Assembly: GCA_945881835.1 (NCBI GenBank)
Contig: CAMCVP010000001.1
Location: 434,001 to 498,000 of the forward strand
Direction: 5' to 3'
From: Chryseobacterium gleum
GTDB taxonomy: Bacteria; Bacteroidota; Bacteroidia; Flavobacteriales_D; Sanyastnellaceae
Length of the DNA stretch: 64,000 nt
Numbering within the stretch: the first letter of the stretch is position 1; each line of letters opens with the position of its first letter. Shown here in pieces: positions 43,123 through 54,306 of this stretch. The translations under genes and the position numbers were made by a program. A model generated the notes under the pieces. That model was not told the DNA's origin, searched no databases, and saw only the letters and a list, made by a program, of their open reading frames with translations.

Positions 43123-44472
43123 TTAGTTAATGGGAGCAGTAAGGTTGTTCAGTCTGTAATAGTGCTTCACGTCGTTTACGTGCTCGCCGTTGCGAATGAA
43201 ATCTTCGAATTCTTTTCTGAAATGACGAATGGCAGCAGCCACAGGCCATGCAGCAGCTTCACCCAATGGACAAATGGTTTTTCCTTCAATCTTCGATTGA
43301 ATGTCCCAAAGCAAATCAACGTCTGCCAAGGTTCCATGTCCGTGAAGAATTTTGTGAAGGATCTTTTCCATCCATCCTGTTCCTTCACGACAAGGGCTGC
43401 ATTGTCCGCAGCTTTCATGGTGATAGAAACGAGCGAAGGTGTAAAGGTTTTTTACAATGCTAGTGTCTTCGTCCATAACAATGAATCCGCCTGAACCCAA
43501 CATAGTTCCAGTTGCAAATCCGCCATCGCCGAGACTTTCGTAAGACATTAAGCGAGGCTCACCTGCAGCGGTGTTCAAGATTAATTCAGTTGGAAGAATC
43601 GGAACAGAAGATCCACCGGCAACAACCGCTTTCAATTTTTTTCCGTTGCGAATTCCACCGCAATACTCATCTGAATAAATAAACTCTTCAACTGGAACAC
43701 CCAATTCAATTTCGTAAACACCTGGTTTGTTAATGTGTCCAGATGCAGAAATCAATTTCGTTCCCTTGCTGTTTCCAACACCAATAGCAGCATAGGCTGC
43801 TCCGCCTTCGTTCACAATCGGAACAACGGCAGCAATGGTTTCAACGTTGTTTACAACGGTAGGACAACCGTACAATCCAGCGATTGCAGGGAACGGTGGT
43901 TTAATGCGAGGATTTCCTCTTTTTCCTTCAAGCGATTCAAGCAACGCAGTCTCTTCCCCGCAGATGTATGCACCTGCTCCGATTTGAACATACAAGTCTA
44001 AATCGAATCCTGAATTTAATATGTTCTTTCCAAGAAGTCCAGCTGCGTAGGCTTCGTCAATGGCTTGTTCTAAGATGCGCGCAACGTAGAAATACTCGCC
44101 GCGAATATAGATGTATGAAGTCTTTGCTCCGAGCGCGTAACTCGACAAGATCATTCCTTCAATTAACAAGTGAGGAATGCGCTCCATGAGGTAACGGTCT
44201 TTGAACGTTCCTGGCTCAGATTCGTCGGCGTTACACACAACGTATCTTGGAACACCTTCAGGTTTTGCAAGGAAGCTCCATTTCATTCCTGTTGGAAATC
44301 CTGCACCACCACGTCCGCGCAAACCCGAAGTTTTCACTTCTTCAACAATCTGCTCTGGGGTCATAGACTTCAATGCTTTCTCAAGAGAAGCATATCCGCC
44401 GTGTTTGCGATAGGTATCGAGGAAACGTATTCCTTCAATATGATTGTTCGCTAAAAGTATTTTCTTTCCCAT
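43123..44472 (-). CDS. nuoF: NADH-quinone oxidoreductase subunit F
   Basis: The 449-residue subunit binds NADH, FMN and a 4Fe-4S cluster: LRGRGGAGFPTGMKW, CNADESEPGTFKDR, GAGAYICGEETALLESLEG, and SCGQCSPCREGTGWM. It is the electron entry point of the complex. Confidence 0.97.
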   Translation of the reverse strand: MGKKILLANNHIEGIRFLDTYRKHGGYASLEKALKSMTPEQIVEEVKTSGLRGRGGAGFPTGMKWSFLAKPEGVPRYVVCNADESEPGTFKDRYLMERIPHLLIEGMILSSYALGAKTSYIYIRGEYFYVARILEQAIDEAYAAGLLGKNILNSGFDLDLYVQIGAGAYICGEETALLESLEGKRGNPRIKPPFPAIAGLYGCPTVVNNVETIAAVVPIVNEGGAAYAAIGVGNSKGTKLISASGHINKPGVYEIELGVPVEEFIYSDEYCGGIRNGKKLKAVVAGGSSVPILPTELILNTAAGEPRLMSYESLGDGGFATGTMLGSGGFIVMDEDTSIVKNLYTFARFYHHESCGQCSPCREGTGWMEKILHKILHGHGTLADVDLLWDIQSKIEGKTICPLGEAAAWPVAAAIRHFRKEFEDFIRNGEHVNDVKHYYRLNNLTAPIN

Positions 44473-44475
44473 GGC

Positions 44476-45021
44476 TTAGTCTATGTTAACGGGATTATCA
44501 TTCGTGTAAACGCGCGCCTTGCCTTCAGCACGAAGTGAGTCTACCAATTTGTCGGTTTTCTCTAACGTTAGGTTTTCGTAGTAGTCACCGCCGCACTGAA
44601 GCATTGGCGCTGTTCCGCAAGAACCTAAACACTCAACGGTTTTCAGTGTGAACATTCCGTCTGCAGTGGTTTGACCTTCTTTAATACCTAGTTTCTTTTC
44701 AAGGTGACGAACAATGTCTTCCGCCCCGTTCAACCAGCAGCTGCTGGTTCTGCACACTTCAAGCGTACATTTTCCAACAGGCTTCAAATTGAACATGGAG
44801 TAGAACGAAGCCACTTCATATGCTTCAATAGGTTGAATCGAAAGGAATTCAGCAACGCAATCCATTGCAGGAACACTTAACCATCCGTCGAATTCAGCTT
44901 GCGCCAAATGAAGCAAAGGAATCAATGCCGACTTGTGTCGACCTTCAGGATAACGTGCAACAATTTTCTTAGCAATTGCCGCTGTTTCGTCACTGAATTT
45001 TAAAATTGTTTTTTCTGACAT
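44476..45021 (-). CDS. nuoE: NADH-quinone oxidoreductase subunit E
   Basis: The protein is 181 residues from MSEKTIL; an ATG nine bases upstream is possible. It is thioredoxin-like with a 2Fe-2S cluster bound by CRTSSC and CLGSCG. It pairs with NuoF at the tip of the peripheral arm. Confidence 0.95.
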   Translation of the reverse strand: MSEKTILKFSDETAAIAKKIVARYPEGRHKSALIPLLHLAQAEFDGWLSVPAMDCVAEFLSIQPIEAYEVASFYSMFNLKPVGKCTLEVCRTSSCWLNGAEDIVRHLEKKLGIKEGQTTADGMFTLKTVECLGSCGTAPMLQCGGDYYENLTLEKTDKLVDSLRAEGKARVYTNDNPVNID

Positions 45022-45033
45022 ATCGTCCAAAAT

Positions 45034-46236
45034 TTATGCGTCTAATTCTCCAGCAATAACGTTCATGCTAGACATCGTAAGAATAGCATCGCTTAACATT
45101 GATCCTGTGATCATTTCCGGGTAAGCTTGGTAGTAAATAAAGCAAGGTCTTCTGAAGTGCAAGCGATAAGGCGTTCTTCCACCATCGCTTACTAAATAGA
45201 ATCCCAACTCTCCGTTTCCACCTTCAACAGCGTGGTACACTTCACCAACAGGAATGTCTGTTTCACCCATCACAATTTTGAAGTGATAGATTAACGCTTC
45301 CATGCTGCTGTACACCAACTCTTTTGCAGGAAGGTAAAACTCTGGAACGTCAGCGTGAATAGGTCCTGAAGGAAGTTTGTCTATGGCTTGTTGAATAATG
45401 CTCATACTTTCCCACATCTCTGCCATACGCACAGCGTAGCGATCGTAGGTGTCTCCGGTTGTTCCAACAGGGACAGTAAATTCGAAGTCTTCGTAAGAGC
45501 TATAAGGCGCTGCAACACGAACGTCATAGTCAACACCTGCAGCGCGCAGATTTGATCCGGTGAATCCGTAAGCCAATGCGCGCTCTGCAGTGATAGGTCC
45601 GCAGTTCACGGTTCTGTCTACGAAGATTCTGTTTCGTGTTACCAACGCATCGAACTCTTTCAGTGCTTTCGGAAACTCTTTCAAGAAAGCCGTTAATTTA
45701 TTCCAAGCCTTTTCGTTGAAGTCCTTATCCATTCCGCCAATACGACCAATGTTCGTGGTTAAACGAGCACCGCATATTTCTTCGAAAATTTCATAGATTT
45801 TTTCTCTCCACTGGAAGAGGTAAAGGAATCCGGTCATTGCACCCGAGTCAACCGCAATAACGGTGTCGCATACAATGTGATCGGCAATACGCGAAAGCTC
45901 CATGATGATCACACGCAAGTATTGCGCGCGCTTCGGAACTTCGCAGTTGATCAATTTCTCAACCGTCATATGCCATCCCATATTGTTGATAGGAGAGGAG
46001 CAGTAGTTTAGACGGTCGGTGATCGGAGTGATTTGAGCATACGGACGGTGTTCCGCCAATTTCTCAAAAGCTCTGTGAATGTATCCAACAGTAGGTTCTG
46101 CTTTCACAATCATTTCTCCGTCCATGGTTAAGACGTTCTGAAAGATACCGTGTGTTGCAGGGTGTGTAGGACCTAGGTTCAGGATTGAATAATCCTTTTC
46201 CGGGTCGTTTGGGTTTATGATTGGAGTTGTACTCAT
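45034..46236 (-). CDS. nuoD: NADH-quinone oxidoreductase subunit D
   Basis: The protein is 400 residues from MSTTPII. It lines the quinone site: LGPTHPATHGIFQNVLTMDGE near the start, IGRIGGMDKDF, and the typical ending SMNVIAGELDA. NuoC and NuoD are separate here, not fused as in E. coli. Confidence 0.96.
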   Translation of the reverse strand: MSTTPIINPNDPEKDYSILNLGPTHPATHGIFQNVLTMDGEMIVKAEPTVGYIHRAFEKLAEHRPYAQITPITDRLNYCSSPINNMGWHMTVEKLINCEVPKRAQYLRVIIMELSRIADHIVCDTVIAVDSGAMTGFLYLFQWREKIYEIFEEICGARLTTNIGRIGGMDKDFNEKAWNKLTAFLKEFPKALKEFDALVTRNRIFVDRTVNCGPITAERALAYGFTGSNLRAAGVDYDVRVAAPYSSYEDFEFTVPVGTTGDTYDRYAVRMAEMWESMSIIQQAIDKLPSGPIHADVPEFYLPAKELVYSSMEALIYHFKIVMGETDIPVGEVYHAVEGGNGELGFYLVSDGGRTPYRLHFRRPCFIYYQAYPEMITGSMLSDAILTMSSMNVIAGELDA

Positions 46237-46240
46237 AGGA

Positions 46241-46747
46241 TTATCGCCCAAAATATTTATCTTGTTTATCGTCGCGTCCAGCGTCTTCCAACGGATACTC
46301 TTTGCGCATCGGGAAGTAGTTCATTTCATCCATGTTCAAGATTCTTCTCAAATCTGGATGACCTTGGAATTGCACACCGAAGAAATCGAATTCTTGACGC
46401 TCCATCCAGTTCGCCGAAGGCCAAAGAGAAACGAGCGAAGAAATTTTCAAATCAGATTTCGGGAAGAAGGTCTTCACACGAATGCGTGTGTTCGCTTGCA
46501 TGTTGTGCAAGTGGTAAACCATTCCGAACTCTTTGTCGCCTTGCTCTGGAAAGTGCATGGCGCAACATGTTGTCAAAAAACCGAATGAAAGTTCGGTCGA
46601 CTCTTTGAAGTGTTTCATCACTTCAAGGATGTTTTCTTTTTTCACTTCGAAGCAAGGGAAGTCACGGTCTACGTAACTCGTAACAATGCTCGAGGAAATA
46701 TTTTCTGAATTCGATAAAACGAAATCGTGAAGTTCTTGGGTAGTCAT
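46241..46747 (-). CDS. nuoC: NADH-quinone oxidoreductase subunit C
   Basis: The protein is 168 residues from MTTQELH. The 30 kDa subunit signature is present in modified form as ASANWMERQEFDFFGVQFQGHPDLRRIL. It links the peripheral-arm subunits. An ATG at 46756 would overlap the nuoB stop. Confidence 0.94.
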   Translation of the reverse strand: MTTQELHDFVLSNSENISSSIVTSYVDRDFPCFEVKKENILEVMKHFKESTELSFGFLTTCCAMHFPEQGDKEFGMVYHLHNMQANTRIRVKTFFPKSDLKISSLVSLWPSANWMERQEFDFFGVQFQGHPDLRRILNMDEMNYFPMRKEYPLEDAGRDDKQDKYFGR

Positions 46748-46755
46748 GGCTGCCA

Positions 46756-47301
46756 TTATTCAATTCCGTATTGTGCCAAGCGGGCTTTGTATTCTTCCGA
46801 AGTTCTGCGGCTGCGACCTTCGTTCTTCGCGAGCTCTTGAATTTTCAAGATGCCGTCTAAAACTTGTTCGGGTCTTGGCGGACAACCAGGAATGTAAACG
46901 TCAACCGGAATGATTCTGTCGATTCCTTGAAGAACGCTGTACGTGTCGAAGATTCCACCTGAAGAAGCGCAAGCACCCATGCTCAACACCCATTTTGGTT
47001 CAGCCATTTGCTCGTATACTTGACGAAGGATAGGTCCCATCTTTTTCGAAATGGTTCCCATAACCATAAGCAAATCTGCTTGTCTTGGTGAGAAGCTCAA
47101 ACGCTCCGAACCGAAACGTGCAAGATCGTAGTGAGAAGCCATGGTAGCCATGAACTCAATTCCGCAACATGAAGTTGCGAATGGCAAAGGCCAAAGTGAA
47201 TTTGCTCTCGCCAATCCAACGGCTTTGTCTAACGATGTGGCGAAAAATCCTGCGCCTTCGAAACCTTCTGGCTTGTGGCTTGGATCAATGTTTACACTCA
47301 T
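46756..47301 (-). CDS. nuoB: NADH-quinone oxidoreductase subunit B
   Basis: The 181-residue subunit binds the terminal cluster N2 next to the quinone: [10 protein letters not shown] supplies two adjacent Cys, with further Cys in [10 protein letters not shown] and [11 protein letters not shown]. Confidence 0.97.
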   Translation of the reverse strand: MSVNIDPSHKPEGFEGAGFFATSLDKAVGLARANSLWPLPFATSCCGIEFMATMASHYDLARFGSERLSFSPRQADLLMVMGTISKKMGPILRQVYEQMAEPKWVLSMGACASSGGIFDTYSVLQGIDRIIPVDVYIPGCPPRPEQVLDGILKIQELAKNEGRSRRTSEEYKARLAQYGIE

Positions 47302-47321
47302 TTCTTTTGTATTAAAAGTTT

Positions 47322-47696
47322 TTATTTCTCCCAGTTTAATGCGCCTTTCTTAATGATGTAGACTAAACCTACAACCATTAATCCCATGAAGGCGAACATT
47401 TCCCACAATCCAAACACTCCGAGCTCTCTGAAGTTCACCGCCCAAGGATACATGAAGATTACCTCTACGTCGAACAACACGAATAGAATGGCAACCAAGA
47501 AATATTTGATTGAAAAAGGCGTACGTGCATTTCCAACGGATTCAATTCCGCACTCGAAAGCTTCGTTCTTAATTTTTGTTTTTCTCTTCGGACCAAGTAG
47601 GTGCGTCAGCAACATTGTGGTGACAACAAAACCAGCGGCAACGAGTGCCATGAAAACGATGGGAAGATATTCCCAAAGGTGTGATGTTTTTTCCAT
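47322..47696 (-). CDS. nuoA: NADH-quinone oxidoreductase subunit A
   Basis: The 124-residue protein has three membrane helices and the loop [33 protein letters not shown], cut short here to its marks ECGIES and FDVEVIF, which are diagnostic. It is the first gene of the 14-gene operon (nuoA to nuoN) and follows its own promoter. Confidence 0.96.
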   Translation of the reverse strand: MEKTSHLWEYLPIVFMALVAAGFVVTTMLLTHLLGPKRKTKIKNEAFECGIESVGNARTPFSIKYFLVAILFVLFDVEVIFMYPWAVNFRELGVFGLWEMFAFMGLMVVGLVYIIKKGALNWEK

Positions 47697-47725
47697 TTCT
47701 TGCAGGAGCCCATTTTAGGGCGTCG

Positions 47726-47733
47726 CAAAGTTA
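47726..47733 (-). promoter_or_regulatory. -7 box (TAACTTTG) of the nuo operon
   Basis: TAACTTTG on the minus strand matches TAnnTTTG about 30 bases upstream of the nuoA ATG. No good TTTG is seen at -33. Confidence 0.55.
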
Positions 47734-47796
47734 GAAGGAACAACGGATTAACATAGTTTTTCGAAGTGTTTTTTCACACGAATATTCAAAGTTTCA

Positions 47797-47826
47797 AACA
47801 AAAAGAAAGGAGGCAAGCCTCCTTTC
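47797..47826 (-). terminator. Rho-independent terminator after odhB
   Basis: A 10-bp stem (GAAAGGAGGC with GCCTCCTTTC) and a two-base spacer is followed on the minus strand by a T-rich run. It ends the sucA-odhB transcript before the nuo promoter. Confidence 0.85.
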
Positions 47827-47854
47827 AAATAGTATTTAAAATCGTTCTAATTAA

Positions 47855-49102
47855 TTACAGTCCCAAGAGAACCTCTTCAGCAGTTTTTCCACCGAACAAC
47901 ATGCGCTCTGGATTCTCTAACATTTCTTTCACTTTCACCAAGAAACCAACGCTTTCTCTTCCGTCGATAATGCGGTGATCGTAGCTTAACGCGATGTACA
48001 TGATTGGACGAATAACCACTTGTCCGTTTTCAGCGATTGGGCGCTCAACAATGTTGTGCATGCCTAGAATAGCGCTTTGCGGAGGGTTAATGATTGGCGT
48101 TGAAAGCATAGATCCGAATACTCCTCCGTTCGTGATAGTGAAGGTTCCACCTGTCATATCGTCAACGGTAATTTTTCCTTCGCGTGCTTTTTTCGCTAGT
48201 CCACCAATGCCTTTTTCAATATCGGCAAGTGAAAGCATTTCAGCGTTACGAACGATAGGAACCATCAATCCTTTTGGAGTTGATACTGCAATTCCAACAT
48301 CACAAAAATCGTTGTAAACAATGTCGGTTCCGTCAATGCGAGCATTCACAGCGGGGAATTGATGAAGCGCTTCACACACTGCTTTGGTGAATAAGCTCAT
48401 GAAGCCTAGACCAACACCGTGTTTCTCTTTGAATAGTTCTTTGTACTTCGCACGAAGATCCATTGCTGGCTTCATGTTCACCTCGTTGAAGGTGGTGAGC
48501 ATGGCAGTGTTGTTCTTCACAGAAACCAAACGCTCGGCAACTTTCTTGCGAAGCATGGTCATCTTTTCGCGACGCTCGGTTCTTTCACCTGTTCTTGCAG
48601 GAACAGCAGAAGTGTCGAATCCGGCAGCCATAGCCGCTGCTACGTCGCTTTTCAGAATTCTTCCACCAGGACCTGTTCCGCTAACTTGAGCAGCAGTGAC
48701 ATTGTTTTCTGCCATCATTTTCGCAGCTGCAGGAGCCGCGTGGCCAGCTGCATAACTAGCCGCTGGTCCAGGAGATGGTGCCGCAGCTGGCGCAGGTGTT
48801 GGCGCTGCAACCGGTGCCGCTTCCGCTTTCGGAGCCGCTGCTGGAGCAGGCGCGTTGCCTTGCTTCGATGTGTCAATGGTTGCAGCAGTTGCTCCTACAG
48901 CAACCGTATCGCCCGCCGCAGCAAGAATGGTAATTTCTCCTGATGCTTCAGCAGTCATTTCCAATGTCGCTTTGTCGGAATCAATTTCCGCAATCACTTG
49001 TCCGTTCTGAACGAAGTCGCCCGATTTTACAACCCAGTTGGCAATTTGAACTTCGCTAATACTCTCGCCTGGAGAGGGAACTTTAATTTCAATTACTGAC
49101 AT
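47855..49102 (-). CDS. odhB: 2-oxoglutarate dehydrogenase E2 (dihydrolipoamide succinyltransferase)
   Basis: The 415-residue protein has one lipoyl domain ([11 protein letters not shown] with the lipoylated Lys), an Ala/Pro-rich linker, a peripheral subunit-binding domain ([24 protein letters not shown]) and the acyltransferase core ending [11 protein letters not shown] with the catalytic His and Asp. It passes the succinyl group to CoA. It follows sucA by 11 bases. Confidence 0.97.
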   Translation of the reverse strand: MSVIEIKVPSPGESISEVQIANWVVKSGDFVQNGQVIAEIDSDKATLEMTAEASGEITILAAAGDTVAVGATAATIDTSKQGNAPAPAAAPKAEAAPVAAPTPAPAAAPSPGPAASYAAGHAAPAAAKMMAENNVTAAQVSGTGPGGRILKSDVAAAMAAGFDTSAVPARTGERTERREKMTMLRKKVAERLVSVKNNTAMLTTFNEVNMKPAMDLRAKYKELFKEKHGVGLGFMSLFTKAVCEALHQFPAVNARIDGTDIVYNDFCDVGIAVSTPKGLMVPIVRNAEMLSLADIEKGIGGLAKKAREGKITVDDMTGGTFTITNGGVFGSMLSTPIINPPQSAILGMHNIVERPIAENGQVVIRPIMYIALSYDHRIIDGRESVGFLVKVKEMLENPERMLFGGKTAEEVLLGL

Positions 49103-49113
49103 ACTTATTTTTT

Positions 49114-51855
49114 TTAGGCTTTAGAAACCTTATCAAACAATGTGGTTATCAACTTATTCATTCGCATCTCATGCACACGCGGAGAACCTGTAGCTGGAGA
49201 AGCGGACGCTGGCAAACTTACAACGTCTAAGTTTAAGTCACGCAATGCACGCATCATGTAACTCCAAGCTCCCATGTTTTCTGGTTCTTCCTGACACCAT
49301 ACCAACTGCGCTTTCTTACCATACTTTCCAAGCAATTCACGAATTTGCTTTTCAGGAAGGGGATAGAGCTGCTCAATACGCACCAACGAAATCTCATCGG
49401 TAAGTCCGCGCTTCTCTTTCTCTTCTAGCAATTCGTAGTATACTTTTCCAGTGCACAAGGCAACCACTTTGGTTTGCTTACGCGCTTTAATGTTATCGTC
49501 GATTACCTCGCGGAATCCACCTTTCGCCAAGTCTTCAATCTTAGAAACCGCTTTCGGATAGCGTAATAATTTTTTTGGAGTGAACACCACCAATGGCTTG
49601 CGGTACTCGGTCTTCACTTGTCTGCGAAGCAAGTGGAACATGTTCGAAGGAACGGTGCAGTTCGCAACTTGAATGTTCAGCTCAGCAGCCAATTGAAGGA
49701 AACGCTCCATACGGCCCGAGCTGTGCTCTGATCCTTGTCCTTCAAATCCATGTGGAAGAAGAATCGTGATTCCATTCATCGTGCGCCATTTGTCTTCAGC
49801 AGCTGCAATGAATTGGTCGAACATAATCTGTGCTCCGTTATTGAAGTCACCGAATTGCGCTTCCCAAATGGTTAATCCTTGCGGCGTTCCGAAGGCATAA
49901 CCGTAATCGAATCCAAGAACACCATACTCACTCAATAAACTGTTGTAGATGGAAAGCTTCGCTTGTTTTGGACTGATTTCATTCAATGGAACAATGCGCT
50001 TCTCTTCATCTTCGTCTGTTTTAACAACAGCGTGTCTGTGCGAGAATGTTCCGCGCTCGACGTCTTGTCCTGAAATACGAATAGGATGTCCTTCTTCCAA
50101 CAAAGTGGCGTAAGCCAACAATTCTCCAAGCGCCCAGTCCAATGCGTTATTGTCTAACATGGTTCTGCGGTCTTCGAAAACTTTTTCAATTTTGCGGAAG
50201 AAAATTTCTCCTTGTGGAAGGGTGGAAATTTTCTTTCCCAATTCCAATAATTTTTTCTTTGCTACGGCGGTCTCTATGCTTTGCTCAAAATCTTTTTCTG
50301 AAGCAACACGAATGTCTTTCCACGTTTCTTCCAAGAAGTGCTTCACATAAGCTTGCTTCACACCGCGCGACTTGTCGTATTGCTCATCTAAATGGGCTTC
50401 GAAGTCTGTTTTCGCTGCGTTAACTTCTTCTTGTGTAAGGACTCCTTCACCCATTAATTTGTTCGCGTATAAATCGCGAAGGCTTAGGTGAGAGGCAATG
50501 GCTTTGTATAAGCTTGGCTGGGTGAACTTCGGTTCGTCGCCTTCGTTGTGCCCATATTTGCGGAATCCCAGAAGGTCAACGAAAACGTCCATGTTAAAAG
50601 TCATTCGATAATCGAATGCGATTTTCATGGTTTGAATAACAGCTTCAACATCGTCTGCGTTCACGTGGAAGACAGGACACAACGTGGTTTTCGCAACGTC
50701 GGTACAATAGGTTGAAGATCTACCATCTAAGTAATTCGTGGTGAAACCCACTTGGTTATTGGTAACAATATGAACCGTACCACCTACGCGGTAACCGTCT
50801 AATTGTGCCATTTGAATCACCTCGTAAACGATACCTTGTCCAGCTATTGCAGCGTCTCCGTGAATCAACACAGGAACAATTTTGTTTTCAGAGTTTAGGT
50901 AATGATCAATTTTCGCACGGGTTAATCCTGCTACCACTGGGTTTACCGCTTCCAAGTGAGAAGGGTTAGGGCAGAGGGTCAAGTGAACGTTGTTCCCGTT
51001 CGGAGTAACTCGGTCTATGGAATAACCGAAGTGATACTTCACATCGCCGTCGAACAAACCTTCGTCGTCGAACGCTACTCCGTCAAACTCGGCAAAAATT
51101 TCTTCTTGTGGTTTGCCCATGATGTTAGTTAAAACATTCAAGCGACCGCGATGAGCCATTCCAATCACAAATTCCTCAACGCCTTTGTCGGCGCCATCTC
51201 TAACCATGTAGTCCATGGCTGGAACCACAGCCTCACATCCTTCAACACTAAATCTCTTTTGTCCAACGAACTTTCTTTGAATGTACTGTTCGAAGGTGGT
51301 TGCCTTGTTCACCATGTCGAAGATTTGCTTTTTCTCTTCGGAAGTGAAGGGAGTCTTTTTCACAGCTTCAAGGCGAGAGCGCAACCATTGAATTTTTTCA
51401 GGGTCGCGAATGTACATGTACTCTGCGCCAATGCTTTCGCAGTAGCAAGATTGCAAATGCGCAATGATGTCTTTCAATTTCACATCGCCCAAGCCCACTT
51501 CAACACCCGCATGAAATACAGATTCGAGATCTGCTTTGGTAAGACCGAAGTTTTCGATGCTCAAGTCCGGAGAATACTTTCTACGCTCGCGAACCGGATT
51601 GGTATGGGTGAATAAATGCCCGCGTTGGCGGTATGCATTGATGAGGTTAATGACCTTGAATTCCTTGTGCATGCCGTCGTCTCCGATAGATGCGGTGTCT
51701 CTTGAGAGTACAGGAAAAGAGGAGTGTTGAAATTCGAATCCTTCGAAAAAACGTCTCCAAGAAATATCTAGAGATGAGGGATCTTGCTGGTATTGGTTAT
51801 ACAGCGCTTCAATCGTGTTCACGTCGGCATTGCCGAGATAAGAATTATCGTCCAT
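49114..51855 (-). CDS. sucA: 2-oxoglutarate dehydrogenase E1
   Basis: The protein is 913 residues from MDDNSYLG; a frame-open ATG at 51882 would overlap the promoter box. It is the thiamine-diphosphate-dependent decarboxylase of the TCA cycle. Marks: [25 protein letters not shown] (ThDP pyrophosphate), [11 protein letters not shown], and [20 protein letters not shown] near the C-terminal domain. E3 (lipoamide dehydrogenase) is not in the window. Confidence 0.97.
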   Translation of the reverse strand: MDDNSYLGNADVNTIEALYNQYQQDPSSLDISWRRFFEGFEFQHSSFPVLSRDTASIGDDGMHKEFKVINLINAYRQRGHLFTHTNPVRERRKYSPDLSIENFGLTKADLESVFHAGVEVGLGDVKLKDIIAHLQSCYCESIGAEYMYIRDPEKIQWLRSRLEAVKKTPFTSEEKKQIFDMVNKATTFEQYIQRKFVGQKRFSVEGCEAVVPAMDYMVRDGADKGVEEFVIGMAHRGRLNVLTNIMGKPQEEIFAEFDGVAFDDEGLFDGDVKYHFGYSIDRVTPNGNNVHLTLCPNPSHLEAVNPVVAGLTRAKIDHYLNSENKIVPVLIHGDAAIAGQGIVYEVIQMAQLDGYRVGGTVHIVTNNQVGFTTNYLDGRSSTYCTDVAKTTLCPVFHVNADDVEAVIQTMKIAFDYRMTFNMDVFVDLLGFRKYGHNEGDEPKFTQPSLYKAIASHLSLRDLYANKLMGEGVLTQEEVNAAKTDFEAHLDEQYDKSRGVKQAYVKHFLEETWKDIRVASEKDFEQSIETAVAKKKLLELGKKISTLPQGEIFFRKIEKVFEDRRTMLDNNALDWALGELLAYATLLEEGHPIRISGQDVERGTFSHRHAVVKTDEDEEKRIVPLNEISPKQAKLSIYNSLLSEYGVLGFDYGYAFGTPQGLTIWEAQFGDFNNGAQIMFDQFIAAAEDKWRTMNGITILLPHGFEGQGSEHSSGRMERFLQLAAELNIQVANCTVPSNMFHLLRRQVKTEYRKPLVVFTPKKLLRYPKAVSKIEDLAKGGFREVIDDNIKARKQTKVVALCTGKVYYELLEEKEKRGLTDEISLVRIEQLYPLPEKQIRELLGKYGKKAQLVWCQEEPENMGAWSYMMRALRDLNLDVVSLPASASPATGSPRVHEMRMNKLITTLFDKVSKA

Positions 51856-51879
51856 CGCTTTCGTTTGAAAATACGGCCT

Positions 51880-51887
51880 CAAAGATA
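51880..51887 (-). promoter_or_regulatory. -7 box (TATCTTTG) of sucA-odhB
   Basis: TATCTTTG on the minus strand matches TAnnTTTG and lies 24 bases before the chosen sucA ATG. It supports the shorter start. Confidence 0.55.
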
Positions 51888-51942
51888 GGTATTTCTTCCA
51901 AAAACGACCTTTCTATTTCAGTAAGATATGAACTGAAGTAAA

Positions 51943-52893
51943 TTAGGGTTGAAGGGTGCGCAAAGCTTTGATAATGTTGCCTTCTACGCGGTTTTCGACG
52001 TTCGAATAATCTTGCTTTATGAACGATTCGCCGGTAACCCTTTCGAAAAGTTCAATATAGCGGTTGCTGATTTCTTCCAACCAAGAATCTGACATGGCAG
52101 GTACTTCTTGACCTTCCTTGCCCATGAAGCCTTCGCTGATTAACCATTCGCGAACGAATTCTTTCGAAAGTTGGCGTTGCTTTTCGCCAGCAGCCTGACG
52201 CTCGGCATAGCCGTCAGCATAAAAATAGCGAGAAGAGTCGGGTGTGTGAATCTCGTCCATAAGCACCACTTCGCTGTCGTGCTTTCCGAATTCATACTTC
52301 GTGTCAACGAGGATTAATCCGCGTTTCAAAGCCAATTCAGTTCCGCGCTCATAAAGGGCGTGGGTATATTTTTCAAGGATAGCGTAGTCTTCAGCAGACA
52401 CGATTCCTTGCGCTATGATCTCTTCGCGACTGATGTCTTCGTCGTGACCTTCAGAAGCCTTTGTAGTAGGGGTAATGATGGGGGAAGGAAGCTTGTCGTG
52501 TTCTTTCAATCCTTCTGGAAGCGAAACACCACACAACGTACGAAGCCCGCTGCTGTATGTTCTCCAAGCATGTCCAGTTAAATATCCGCGAATAACCATC
52601 TCCACCGCAAAGGGTTCGCAGCGTTTTCCAATGGTGACGTTCGGATCGGGAGAAGCCATTTTCCAGTTTGGAACGACGTCTGCCGTTTCATTCAACATGC
52701 GTTCTGCAATCTGATTCAAGACTTGTCCTTTGAAAGGAATAGCACGTGGCAAAACCACATCGAAGGCAGAGATTCTGTCTGATGCAACCATTACCAAAAG
52801 ATCAGCACCAATGCTGTATACATCGCGAACCTTGCCTTTGTAGAAGTTGGTTTGGTTCGGTAAATTGAAGTGTGTTCCTGCGAGTGCTTCCAT
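51943..52893 (-). CDS. purC: SAICAR synthase (PurC)
   Basis: The 316-residue enzyme joins CAIR and aspartate in purine synthesis. Marks: [48 protein letters not shown], and [10 protein letters not shown] with [11 protein letters not shown]. This longer form is the type found in the phylum and in yeast. Its ATG shares one base with the stop of ffh (TAATG), so the two are translated from one transcript. Confidence 0.96.
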   Translation of the reverse strand: MEALAGTHFNLPNQTNFYKGKVRDVYSIGADLLVMVASDRISAFDVVLPRAIPFKGQVLNQIAERMLNETADVVPNWKMASPDPNVTIGKRCEPFAVEMVIRGYLTGHAWRTYSSGLRTLCGVSLPEGLKEHDKLPSPIITPTTKASEGHDEDISREEIIAQGIVSAEDYAILEKYTHALYERGTELALKRGLILVDTKYEFGKHDSEVVLMDEIHTPDSSRYFYADGYAERQAAGEKQRQLSKEFVREWLISEGFMGKEGQEVPAMSDSWLEEISNRYIELFERVTGESFIKQDYSNVENRVEGNIIKALRTLQP

Positions 52894-54233
52894 TATCTTT
52901 TCATTCCTTTCATTTGATTCGCTTGCTTCATCATGGCAGCCATTTGGCTCTTGTTGGTGAACATCTTCATCATTTGACGCGTCTGATCGAACTGCTTCAT
53001 GAGCTTGTTCACCTCTTCAAGCGGACGTCCGCATCCTTTGGCAATACGAGCTTTGCGTGAAGGGTTGATCATGCTTGGGTTCGAGCGTTCAGCCGGAGTC
53101 ATGCTGTGAATAATGGCTTCAACATATTTGAATGCATCGTCGTTCACATCAACATTTTTCAGTTGACCCATTCCAGGAAGCATACCCATGAGGTCTTTCA
53201 TGCTTCCCATTTTCTTAATCTGTCCTATTTGTTCCAGGAAGTCATTGAAATCGAATTGGTCTTTCTTGATTCTCTTTTCAAGTCGCTTCGCTTGTTCCTC
53301 GTCGAATTGCTCTTGGGCTTTTTCAACCAAAGAAACAACGTCACCCATTCCAAGAATACGGCTAGCCATGCGCTCTGGATAGAATACGTCGAGCGCATCC
53401 ATCTTCTCTCCGGTACCGACAAACTTGATGGGTTTGTTTACTTCACTCTTAATACTTAAGGCAGCTCCACCGCGGGTGTCACCGTCTAATTTGGTTAGAA
53501 CAACCCCGTCGAAATTCAATTTATCATGAAACGCTTTCGCTGTATTCACAGCATCTTGGCCGGTCATGGCATCTACCACGAACAAGGTCTCTGTAGGCTG
53601 AAGGGCTTCCTTCACCGCAGCAATTTCGGTCATCATCTGCTCGTCTACAGCCAAGCGGCCAGCAGTATCGACAATGACAACGTTGTGTCCGTTTTGTTTC
53701 GCAAAGGCTAACGCGTTTTTCGCGATTGAAACAGCGTCTTTGTTTTCAGGTTCGCTGTAGACTTTTACACCAATGCTGTCTCCAACGACATGCAATTGGT
53801 TAATTGCAGCCGGACGATAAATATCACAAGCCACCAACAAAGGATTCTTTCCTTTCTTCGTTTTTAAGTAATTCGCAAGCTTGCCGGAAAACGTTGTTTT
53901 ACCCGAACCTTGCAAACCGCTCATTAAGATAATACCTGGATTTCCTTGGAAATTCAGTTCGCTGTGCTCACCGCCCATTAGGTCTTTCAACTCGTCTTGG
54001 GTAATCTTCACCAATAATTGTCCTGGGCTAATCGCAGTGAGTACCTTTTGTCCTAGCGCCTTTTCTTTCACCCGATCTGCGAATTCTTTCGCGGTCTTGT
54101 AACTAACGTCAGAGTCTAATAAAGCCCGACGAACTTCCTTCAACGTTTCAGAAACGTTTACTTCTGTAATTTGGCCGTGTCCTTTTAAGACTTTCAGCGC
54201 TCGCTCTAACTTATCGGATAAATTTTCAAACAT
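52893..54233 (-). CDS. ffh: Signal recognition particle GTPase Ffh
   Basis: The 446-residue protein has the N domain, the GTPase domain ([41 protein letters not shown]) and the Met-rich M domain ([11 protein letters not shown], then [15 protein letters not shown] and a Met-rich tail [13 protein letters not shown]). It targets nascent membrane proteins. It heads the ffh-purC transcription unit. Confidence 0.97.
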   Translation of the reverse strand: MFENLSDKLERALKVLKGHGQITEVNVSETLKEVRRALLDSDVSYKTAKEFADRVKEKALGQKVLTAISPGQLLVKITQDELKDLMGGEHSELNFQGNPGIILMSGLQGSGKTTFSGKLANYLKTKKGKNPLLVACDIYRPAAINQLHVVGDSIGVKVYSEPENKDAVSIAKNALAFAKQNGHNVVIVDTAGRLAVDEQMMTEIAAVKEALQPTETLFVVDAMTGQDAVNTAKAFHDKLNFDGVVLTKLDGDTRGGAALSIKSEVNKPIKFVGTGEKMDALDVFYPERMASRILGMGDVVSLVEKAQEQFDEEQAKRLEKRIKKDQFDFNDFLEQIGQIKKMGSMKDLMGMLPGMGQLKNVDVNDDAFKYVEAIIHSMTPAERSNPSMINPSRKARIAKGCGRPLEEVNKLMKQFDQTRQMMKMFTNKSQMAAMMKQANQMKGMKR

Positions 54234-54254
54234 GGTATTCTACAAATGAGAATG

Positions 54255-54262
54255 CAAAGTTA
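54255..54262 (-). promoter_or_regulatory. -7 box (TAACTTTG) of ffh-purC
   Basis: A TAnnTTTG match on the minus strand, 21 bases before the ffh ATG. Confidence 0.5.
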
Positions 54263-54283
54263 ATCTTAAAGTTCGGACGCACT

Positions 54284-54291
54284 TATATTTG
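54284..54291 (+). promoter_or_regulatory. -7 box (TATATTTG) of the divergent membrane protein gene
   Basis: A TAnnTTTG match on the plus strand, 15 bases before the ATG at 54307. It forms a divergent pair with the ffh promoter. Confidence 0.5.
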
Positions 54292-54306
54292 TGGAAATAT
54301 GTTGAA

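Noticed and set aside
47697-47854. Search for a tRNA or small RNA in the gap between nuoA and odhB.
   Set aside because: Only a promoter and a terminator are visible; no cloverleaf could be drawn.
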